DNA of 64,000 nt from Corythucha ciliata. Its lineage: Eukaryota > Arthropoda > Insecta > Hemiptera > Tingidae. Shown here piece after piece: positions 11,358 through 19,510 of this stretch. Under the pieces are notes generated by a model that had not been told where the DNA came from, made no database searches, and was given only the letters and a program-made list of their open reading frames with translations. The translations under genes were made by a program, and so were the position numbers. Position 1 is the first letter of the stretch, and every line of letters begins with the position of its first letter. The stretch is from NCBI GenBank assembly GCA_038030265.1, contig CM075940.1, positions 930,001-994,000 of the forward strand, read 5' to 3'.

Positions 11358-12341
11358 TTATTTTATATGGTCCAGAATTGGTTTTATTTTGGATGTCGCG
11401 AATGATTGGGTCAAGGGAGGGATCATTCGTCTGAAGGGTCCAAATGTCAGTAAAAATCTCTGGGAACTGACCAAGAACAGTGAGACTATCGCGGTATAAT
11501 TCTTTCGAGGTGGGAGCAGAAATGAGGCAAAGGGATGGTTCTGAAGTATTGTCGTACGCGTCTGGTGGATCAATAGGATTTCGACTGAGGTAATCAGCAA
11601 TAGAATTCTTTTTTCCAGGGAGATGGTGGGGGTGTACCGAAAATTCATGAGTTTAAGCATCGTATGAAGAATGCGGGGCTTTGTCTTAGCGGACGTGGAC
11701 ATGAATGTTAGGGCCGAATTATCAGTGTATAGGTCGAAATGACGATCATCTAAATATGTTTGAAATTTGAGCATTCCAAATTGGATAGCAAGAAGCTCTT
11801 GCTCATAAACTGAGTAACGAGTTTCACGGTCGTTGAACTTTTTACTTGCATAGGCAATGTGAGTGAACTTATCTTCGCCACGGCTCTGGGTTAGGACTGC
11901 AGACATTCCGAGTTTGAATGCTTCCGTGAAGAGGGCGAATTTTAGAGTGAAATCAGGGAGTGAAAGAAGGGGCGGTGATGTTAATCTTCGGTGGATTTCT
12001 TGCCATGAATTTTCACAAGTTTGGGACCAATGGAAGGGAACGTTCTTTTTTAAATGGTTGAGAGGGGAGGCAAGAGTTGCGAGGTCTGGAATGAAACGGG
12101 CAAAAAATTGAATAGCTCCTAGAAAACTGGAAACCTGGTGGAGGGTGGTTGGACGAGGAATATCAAGTAGGGCTTTTGTGCGGTCTTTGGAAATATGTAT
12201 GTGGCCGCGGGAGATGATGTGACCTAAATATGACACTTCTGTTTGGGCGAAGCTAATTTTAGAGGGATTTACTGTAAGACGGGCTGAACGAAGACGTTGG
12301 AGGACTAAATGGACGTGGTGGTGCAAGACTCCCGTCCGCAA
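11358..12341 (-). pseudogene. Ty3/gypsy element 1: RT C-terminus and RNase H
   Basis: The protein starts within the RT, just after the catalytic YxDD region (VLQRLRSARLTVNPSKISF, YLGHIISRG, then the thumb). It continues into the RNase H, seen as FALFTEAFKLGMSAVLTQ (Asp of the usual TD replaced by Glu in TEA), the YEQELLAIQFG motif and YTDNSAL. The C-terminal linker is frame-disrupted. The element is truncated upstream at about 12341, where it meets the putative LTR of gypsy element 2, so the RT catalytic core, protease and gag are absent. Confidence 0.8.
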
Positions 12342-12389
12342 ATTGATTGGGGAGTGGGGGGGGAGGTGTAGAAATTAAAAAATTAAAAT

Positions 12390-12716
12390 TAAAGTTACTC
12401 ACCGAGCGGAAGGGGGAAAATAGGAAGAAGGAGGCTGCGCGAATCTTCTTGGCGAAAAGAAAGTCCGGAAGTAGGGCACTTCGCACGTATAGTCAAACGG
12501 GAGGAGCTTAAGTCCACACGACACGTCCTTCCGACAAAACAGACCGAGAGAGAGAGAGAGAGAAAGACAAGGGAGCGCTTCCCCCTTTTTCCGCAGGTCC
12601 ACAAAAGGGCGAAAGGTGGGGGGGGGATTTATGGGAAGGGCTGATGGGAAATACTCCCGGAGAGGGGGAGGGGGTTCGCTCTGCGATTCGTAATCGTGAT
12701 CGTGTTACGGTCACAA
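12390..12716 (-). mobile_element. candidate 3' LTR of gypsy element 2
   Basis: On minus, a purine-rich GTGGGGGAGAT tract near 12717-12727 is followed by TGTGACCGTAACACG, resembling a polypurine tract and LTR start. The next 300 bases contain a CATAAAT box, a CT-microsatellite and a GGTGAGT near the lower end. No second LTR is present because the 5' end of this element is missing, so the assignment depends only on position after the integrase and the tract. Confidence 0.35.
12545..12566. repeat. (GA)n microsatellite
   Basis: Roughly ten GA repeats, lying within the candidate LTR of gypsy element 2. Confidence 0.9.
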
Positions 12717-12819
12717 TCTCCCCCACTGCGCGGAAGAAGGACCAGCACTGTGGCTGCGGAAAACTGAGGGTAGTTACGGTGAGTTTGGTTTACAGAGTGC
12801 AGGATATTTTTATATATTT

Positions 12820-13015
12820 TGTTATGATTTTTTTATTATTATTTTATTATTATTATTATTATTTTTTTTTACTTTTTTTTTATTTATTTTTTTATTTTTT
12901 ATTTTTGTTTATTTTATTTATGTATTTATTTATTTTTTATTTTTATTTTATTATTTTTCTTTTTATTTTTTTATTTTTATTTTTTTTTTATTTTTATTTT
13001 TTATTTTTTTTTGAC
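12820..13015. repeat. low-complexity TTA/TTTA tract
   Basis: Almost pure T with interspersed A (TTATTATT and TTTTATTT units). It lies just past the C-terminus of the gypsy-2 integrase and produces the Lys/Asn-rich tail in that frame. Confidence 0.9.
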
Positions 13016-14178
13016 GGTGGCGATAGGGTTTTAACTGAGTAGCGTGGACTCGTTTGTGCATGGTTTCATTTTGTAAGTCCACGAGTGGTGCGACGAGGAA
13101 TGAAGTGGGATTCAGTATTTGTATTATTTGATGGGGGTTGCTGTATTTGAAAGAGAGCTTGCTATTAATCCTTTTGGACATACTAGAAATTGTTTTTTTT
13201 TGTTGTTGTAATACGACGCAGTCGCCTAAGCGGAAGGTGTGCGACCCTTGCGATTTATTATAAGATTTTGCTATTTTTTTATGGGCTGACTTTAGATTTT
13301 TGATTGCGTTTTGAAATAGACTTGGGGTTTGCGAGACCGGGATGTCGTGAAGGTTCCACGCTAGATCTAGAGGAGTGTTGGCCTGTCGTCTGAACATTAG
13401 GAAGGAGGGACTGTTACCATGGGATGAATTATTGATGTTATTAAGGGCGAATTGTATATAAAGGAGGTCATGAGCCCAATTTGTTTGTTTCGAAGAGTAA
13501 AAGGTAGAAAGAATGGTTTTAACTGTTTTTATTTGGCGTTCAGCTGTGTTTGGGTGGGGACGGTAGGGAATCAAGGTTATATGGCGAATGCCGGAGGTTG
13601 AAGCAGAAATTTCGGAAGTGGCTACTGGTAAAAATCGATGCATTGTCACTAATGAGGGAGATGGGAAAACCGAAGGTTGCGATTAATTTGTCTTTCAGGG
13701 CTGGTATGACGGTTGAGGTAGTGGCGGTTTTTAATGGGGCCAGAATGGTGAATTTGGAGAATCCGTCGACAATTATGAGGAAGAATTTAAAATTGAGTGA
13801 TGATGGAAGGGGACCGGCGATGTCAGTGAATACCTTTTGGAGGGGGAACTCACACGGGGTGGACGAAAGAGGGGGTTGTGTGCCGTTGTTTTTTTGTTTG
13901 GCCCTTTGGCATACATCACATGATGTGACGTAGTCGTATATTTGCTGTCGCATATCCGGCCAGAAAAACTTAAGCTTGATTTTTTGGAGGGTTTTTTCTT
14001 TGGCGAAATGTCCAGATACGATCGAATCGTGATAGTATTTGACGACGATGGGTACGAGGGATTGGGGTAATACTATTTTAGGGGTCTTTTCGTTATGTGG
14101 TTGATGGAGTAATTTGCTATATTTGATGAAATACGGACCGGTGTACGATTTATTTTTAATATTGGAGATAATTGGGCC
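13000..14178 (-). pseudogene. Ty3/gypsy element 2: integrase, copy 1 (complete C-terminus)
   Basis: 14178-13540 gives the HHCC finger (YYHDSIVSGHFAKEKT...CDVCQRAKQ) and the catalytic core with TDIAGP (first Asp) and ISDNASIF (second Asp). After a frameshift at about 13600 the frame 13649-12963 carries HPNTAERQIK (Glu) and a C-terminal domain with FRLGDCVVLQQ. The N-terminal side is cut by the left end of a Tc1/mariner-like transposon at 14179. From 13411 to 14178 it is duplicated essentially without change at 14812-15579. Non-functional because of the frameshift and interruptions. Confidence 0.85.
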
Positions 14179-14811
14179 TATACTGCGTTCATCGTAAGAG
14201 TGAACGCTCTTGAACCCATTTTCGTTATTTTCACGCAGGCTCCTCCTACTTTTTTTCCCTCTTCGTTGTAACCGGACCTCTCGGTCTGTGCACAACTAAT
14301 CTAGAAACTAACTTGAGGAGGACTTATGAAGCCTTTTCTTTGTTTCACTAGCTATGTTCTGGTGCGTTTGTGTGATTTCCTTTTTTATTATTTCTGACTT
14401 CCTGACTTTTCTGATTATTTCAAACGTCCTTTATTTCCTTGTCATTTTTTCGTTTTTATTTTCTCCGATTATCCCGACCTGTCAATTCCGTTTCGTTTTT
14501 CCTACTTACCTGTTCTTCGGAAATTTTTCTCGTTTTTCCTGCATCCTTTACGCAATTAGCACATCCGGAATCAAGTTGCATAGACTCTATTTGACAATGG
14601 ACGGTGTTTTCGTACAAGAAGACGAAATTGTCTTTAAAAAAAAATGTGTCTGACTACCACGACGAAATGAAATGCGATAACTTTCTGGAATGGTTTACAA
14701 CAACTCTTCCTCTGCTGGAGAACAACGCCGTGATTGTCATGGACAACGCTCCTTATCACTCAATGAAAGCTGAGAAAAATACCAAACTCATCGTGGAAAA
14801 AAGCAGCAAGA
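14179..14811 (+). mobile_element. truncated left half of the Tc1/mariner-like element (duplicate)
   Basis: Left terminal repeat (14179-14207) and first 630 bp of the transposon that is complete at 15582-17134. It has no right end: it stops at the duplication breakpoint at 14811. It was produced by the tandem duplication, not by transposition. Confidence 0.85.
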
Positions 14812-15579
14812 CTGTTACCATGGGATGAATTATTGATGTTATTAAGGGCGAATTGTATATAAAGGAGGTCATGAGCCCAATTTGTTTGTTTCGAAGAGTA
14901 AAAGGTAGAAAGAATGGTTTTAACTGTTTTTATTTGGCGTTCAGCTGTGTTTGGGTGGGGACGGTAGGGAATCAAGGTTATATGGCGAATGCCGGAGGTT
15001 GAAGCAGAAATTTCGGAAGTGGCTACTGGTAAAAATCGATGCATTGTCACTAATGAGGGAGATGGGAAAACCGAAGGTTGCGATTAATTTGTCTTTCAGG
15101 GCTGGTATGACGGTTGAGGTAGTGGCGGTTTTTAATGGGGCCAGAATGGTGAATTTGGAGAATCCGTCGACAATTATGAGGAAGAATTTAAAATTGAGTG
15201 ATGATGGAAGGGGACCGGCGATGTCAGTGAATACCTTTTGGAGGGGGAACTCACACGGGGTGGACGAAAGAGGGGGTTGTGTGCCGTTGTTTTTTTGTTT
15301 GGCCCTTTGGCATACATCACATGATGTGACGTAGTCGTATATTTGCTGTCGCATATCCGGCCAGAAAAACTTAAGCTTGATTTTTTGGAGGGTTTTTTCT
15401 TTGGCGAAATGTCCAGATACGATCGAATCGTGATAGTATTTGACGACGATGGGTACGAGGGATTGGGGTAATACTATTTTAGGGGTCTTTTCGTTATGTG
15501 GTTGATGGAGTAATTTGCTATATTTGATGAAATACGGACCGGTGTACGATTTATTTTTAATATTGGAGATAATTGGGCC
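14812..15579 (-). pseudogene. Ty3/gypsy element 2: integrase, copy 2 (partial)
   Basis: A near-identical duplicate of 13411-14178 containing the HHCC finger and the first two catalytic Asp residues, lost downstream of the frameshift. Its upper edge at 15579 abuts the TA and terminal repeat of the transposon. Before that insertion it was contiguous with the RNase H frame ending at 17137: removing the transposon and one TA leaves the gypsy frame open across the joint. Confidence 0.85.
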
Positions 15580-17136
15580 TATACTGCGTTCATCGTAAGA
15601 GTGAACGCTCTTGAACCCATTTTCGTTATTTTCACGCAGGCTCCTCCTACTTTTTTTCCCTCTTCGTTGTAACCGGACCTCTCGGTCTGTGCACAACTAA
15701 TCTAGAAACTAACTTGAGGAGGACTTATGAAGCCTTTTCTTTGTTTCACTAGCTATGTTCTGGTGCGTTTGTGTGATTTCCTTTTTTATTATTTCTGACT
15801 TCCTGACTTTTCTGATTATTTCAAACGTCCTTTATTTCCTTGTCATTTTTTCGTTTTTATTTTCTCCGATTATCCCGACCTGTCAATTCCGTTTCGTTTT
15901 TCCTACTTACCTGTTCTTCGGAAATTTTTCTCGTTTTTCCTGCATCCTTTACGCAATTAGCACATCCGGAATCAAGTTGCATAGACTCTATTTGACAATG
16001 GACGGTGTTTTCGTACAAGAAGACGAAATTGTCTTTAAAAAAAAATGTGTCTGACTACCACGACGAAATGAAATGCGATAACTTTCTGGAATGGTTTACA
16101 ACAACTCTTCCTCTGCTGGAGAACAACGCCGTGATTGTCATGGACAACGCTCCTTATCACTCAATGAAAGCTGAGAAAATACCAAACTCATCGTGGAAAA
16201 AAGCAGCAATCATGGAATGGATTACAAGCAAGGGTCAAGAAGCAGATGCTACTATGTTGAAGCCAGAACTCCTGGAACTCACCAAACAGTTGAAAGGGGA
16301 CTACGAGAGGTATATTGTCGACGAGGTTGCAGAACAACATGACAAGACTGTCCTAAGACTTCCACCATACCTTTGCGAGCTAAACCCAATAGAGCTGTCA
16401 TGGGCAATGGTCAAGGGACACGTCAAGAAAAATAATACTTCTTTCAAATTGTATGATGTGAAGAAGCTTCTCGAAGAAGGCATTGAGAGGGTCACAGCAG
16501 AAAACTGGCGGAACTTCGTCAAACATGTCATCGTGGAAAAAAACAAATTATGGGAGACTGACGATATCTTGGACGAATTGACTGACGACTTACCGCGGCT
16601 CATCATAAGAGATGACAGTGCTGGCGAAAGTTCAAAAAGTGACGACGACTAACTAAAATATTAAATAAAAATAAAATAAAAAACTTCTAGTCATCAATGT
16701 TGCCTACTTTTATAATTAATGTTTGCGCGTTTTATTACGACGTTGTAACGCCTAGCGGCGATAACTATAAAAAAAAATAAGCGTATCAGAAAAACATAAT
16801 ACATATATGTGAAAAAAATGAAGACATTCTCGTGAATAAATTGACTCTTTGCTGTAATTTTTGTATCCGACCTATAAGCAACTCAATCAAAGAATGCAGG
16901 GGTGCGAACACAAAATTTGTTGGTTCTAAAAGTGAAAAACTGAAAGCTCAAGGGGCTGTAAAAGTAGAGAGCTCGAGGAGCTGTAGGAGTAGAGAGCGTA
17001 GAGTTCCCAACATAGTTGTCATCTTTTTGGCTTGCAGTAGACCCAAGCCCGTCTTTCGCGTAAAATTTCCCTCCTAAACCGTGGGGAACCACCCACCTGC
17101 GCCAACAGCGTTCACTCTTACGATGAACGCAGTATA
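15580..17136 (+). mobile_element. Tc1/mariner-superfamily element inserted in gypsy element 2
   Basis: Flanked by a TA duplication (15580-15581 and 17135-17136). Terminal inverted repeats of 27 bp (TACTGCGTTCATCGTAAGAG...) are perfect between 15582-15608 and 17108-17134. Between them, on plus, lies the C-terminal half of a DDE transposase (about 15980-16652). The segment 15609-15970 does not look like transposase, so the N-terminal DNA-binding half and first catalytic Asp seem deleted. About 1.55 kb, non-autonomous. It interrupts the gypsy frame between RNase H and integrase, so it is younger than that element. Confidence 0.85.
15980..16652 (+). pseudogene. DDE_3-type transposase C-terminal half, DD82E spacing
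   Basis: After a frameshift in the A9 tract at about 16038, the frame 16050-16652 contains SDYHDEM, the second catalytic block VIVMDNAPYH (Asp at 16143) and the third block LPPYLCELNPIELSW (Glu at 16392). Counting the translation, 82 residues separate Asp and Glu, far more than the 34-41 of typical Tc1/mariner proteins. The tail is acidic (Asp/Ser/Glu). The first catalytic Asp and the N-terminal helix-turn-helix were not found. To my recollection a DD82E group of IS630-Tc1-mariner elements has been proposed; membership is an inference. Confidence 0.75.
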
Positions 17137-18735
17137 GTTGCACATCTTCCTGTTGATGTTTGAAAATATCCTTGTAAGACAAGAGGAAATCGTCGAGTAT
17201 TGTGGCTAAATTGGTGGATGAGGGGGAGGGGGCGACGGAAATTGTGGCCATTTCATAAATTTTAGTCTCTTCTGGGTGAGGGGGTTCGAATGGAAATCTG
17301 CTGAGGAGATCGGCGATAGTATTTTTATGACCTGGAATGTGGTGGGGCGTGAAATGGTACGTTTGTATTTTTAGCATCGTACGAAGTACGCGGGGGTTTT
17401 TAGTCGCGTTATGTTGCATGAAGGATAATGCTGAATTGTCAGTGTAGACATGGAAATGGCAACCTTTTAAATAAATTTCGAATTTTTCGAGTCCGAATTG
17501 CAGGGCGAGGAGTTCTTTGTCGTACGTCGAATAAGCATACTGGCGCTCATTCAACTTGCGGGAGGCAAAGGCTATGGGGCTAAATGTCCCATTCGAGACA
17601 TTAGTGAGTGCTGCTCCAAGGCCGTGCTTGCTAGAGTCGGTGAAGACGGCGAAATCCTTGTCGAAATCGGGAAGGCTGAGAATGGGAGGGGAAGAGATTT
17701 TTCTTATCAGATTTTTCCAGGCCTTTTCACAATCTGGGGTCCATATGAACGGTTGGTCTTTCTTTCGTAACTCGTTCAATGGGTGAGCTCTTTCGGCGAG
17801 ATTAGGTATGAAATTGCCGAAGAATTGGACTGCTCCTAGTACTTGACTAATTTGTCGGGCGGTTGTAGGACGTGGAAGGGAGGTGAGGGCCAAAATGCGT
17901 TCCGGGGGCATTCGATAGGTACCATGACTAATAATATGTCCCAAATAAGAAATTTCTTCTGTCATGAATTTTATTTTATCTGGATTTACTGTTAGGTTGG
18001 CATATTTTAAACGGGAAAAAAGGGTATTTAGAAGGCGTAAATGTTCTTGCTTTGTCTTTGAGTACACAAGGATATATCGTCCATAAAATTAAATATCCCA
18101 TTAAATTTAAGATCACTCAGGATTCTGTCCAGGAGCGTAGACAGAATTTGAGCTCCTGTGGAAATTCCGAAGGGGAGGGTGTTGTACTGGAAAGTACCGA
18201 ATGGGGTTATAAAGGCGGTTAATTTTCGTGAAGCTAGGTCTAATGGTATTTGGTGGTAACTCTTTTTTAGGTCGATTAAGCTGAAAAACTTCGCGTCCTT
18301 TAGGTAAAAGAAGGCTTGTTGGACGCTCGGGAGGTGGTATTTAATAGGGTAAATAAGTATATAAGATTTGCTTGTTTAAATGGGTGTAATCAACAACGAG
18401 GCGGTGTTGTTGCTGACTCGCGGGTTCATGTTTTTTTTTTACTAAGAAACATGGGGAGGCAAAGGAGGAGATGACCGGGGAAATTACTTTCCTTTTTAAC
18501 ACAGGTCGTCAAGTACGTTTCTGAGAATGTGAAGTTTGTCCGGGGCTAAGTGGTAGAGTTTGGGTTTGACATTCCAGTTTGCATCATACCGCGTATGAAT
18601 GTGATATTCCATAAGGTGGGTTTTACCTAGGTTTTCGGTAAGGACGGTAGGGTATTTTTCCTTGAAGTATGACGCAATATTAGCAGTTGTAAGGGGAGGG
18701 TTGGCCGGTGTGCGTTTTGTGGAGCGAGGCATTCG
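17137..18735 (-). pseudogene. Ty3/gypsy element 2: RT and RNase H
   Basis: 18732-18496 is the protease-RT linker and start of the RT, followed after a stop by frames with PCFLVKKK, VVDYTHLNKQ, SLIDLKKSYHQIPL and FGISTGAQ. The catalytic block FMDD is at about 18074-18085; one extra base just after it shifts into the frame 18067-16883. That frame carries NPDKIKF, YLGHIISHG, the thumb and RNase H with FAVFTDSSKHGLGAAL, YDKELLALQFG, YTDNSAL, and the linker with HHIPGHKNTIADLLSRFP. The gypsy sequence ends at 17137; residues beyond that are transposon sequence read through its terminal repeat. Confidence 0.85.
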
Positions 18736-19480
18736 TGGCGCGTTCGTGGTATTTTTGCGGCGACGGAGAATTTTGGGAAAATGTTTTTTTTACAGTTTCC
18801 TCGCTTACAAAGGAGCGAGTAGCGCCGTTACTTTTGGGCCATTGTTGAGGGTAATTTTGACGTGATTGCGGGGGAGGCTATCTAATTTGTGCAAGTGTAC
18901 CTCGCCCCCTTTCACGGGTTTTTTTGATTTTGCGAGGGAGGGTGTTTATAAGTTTGATTAGTTATTCCTGTAGTAGGGTGAGGAACGGGTGAAGGGGATC
19001 GACTACTGGGGCGGGAGGTGTTTTTATTGTTTTTTCTTCTTGAGGATTTACTATTATTTGAGGAGTTATTTAGGGGAGGGGCTTTATTATGGAAATTCCC
19101 GTGCATATCCATGTACAGGGGCTTATTACCGACACTATTTAGGTAGTGGGGGCTCATTGGTTTGTGAAAAGGTTTTTTGTTTTGGTGCAATGGCTGGGGG
19201 GAAGGGGGTTTGTATTTATTATTTTGGTGAGAAGCATATTCGTGGGAAGGCTTACTTTTAGTATGGTTTGGGTAGTAATTATTTGATTTTTCCGTTTGAT
19301 GGCTGGGGTAGTGATCTGGGGGGTTCCATTTCGGAAATGAGTTATTGTAGCGCTGGTACTGATTTGCTGGTTTATTAGGAATGGTTACATGGGAAAAATT
19401 CAATTCGATCTTCTCGACTGAGTTTACGAACTGATCGAGCTCGGTAAAATTAGTCGGGGGCTGGAGGGAATAACTAGCCT
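18736..19480 (-). pseudogene. Ty3/gypsy element 2: gag tail and protease start (truncated)
   Basis: 19480-18912 encodes an Asn/Pro/Ser/His-rich gag tail containing the 'PTNFTELDQFV' region, without the N-terminal capsid part. Downstream, a short 'VKITLNNGPKVTALL' strand is what usually precedes the D-T/S-G protease active site, but the active-site triad is not present and a stop follows. So the element lacks both the gag N-terminus and the protease core. The upper edge at about 19480 meets the 3'-truncated LINE at 19510, a joint of two truncated elements. Confidence 0.65.
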
Positions 19481-19510
19481 AGTCCTATGCCTATGGAAAA
19501 AATAGCAATT

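Larger units (their letters stand above)
13411..16211. repeat. 1401-bp direct tandem duplication
   Basis: Copy 1 is 13411-14811 and copy 2 is 14812 to about 16211, at a constant offset of 1401 until one extra A in copy 1 (A5 versus A4, near 14776/16176). Each copy holds part of the gypsy-2 integrase (minus), the left terminus of a Tc1/mariner-like transposon and the middle of its transposase (plus). The only difference I found is that one A. The breakpoint joins transposase sequence (...AAGCAGCAA) to integrase sequence (GACTGTTACC) with little or no microhomology. It is either a recent duplication or an assembly error. Confidence 0.9.

Noticed and set aside
12644..13042. Phe/Tyr/Leu-rich 132-residue frame resembling a membrane protein
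   Set aside because: Entirely due to the TTA/TTTA low-complexity tract.
13550..13933. 127-residue plus-strand frame, duplicated at 14951-15334
   Set aside because: Antisense shadow of the gypsy integrase; duplicated for the same reason as the integrase.
14354..14653. Hydrophobic 99-residue frame (also 15755-16054) as a membrane protein beside the transposon
   Set aside because: It lies within the transposon, only its C-terminal 30 residues look like transposase, and the second copy comes from the tandem duplication.
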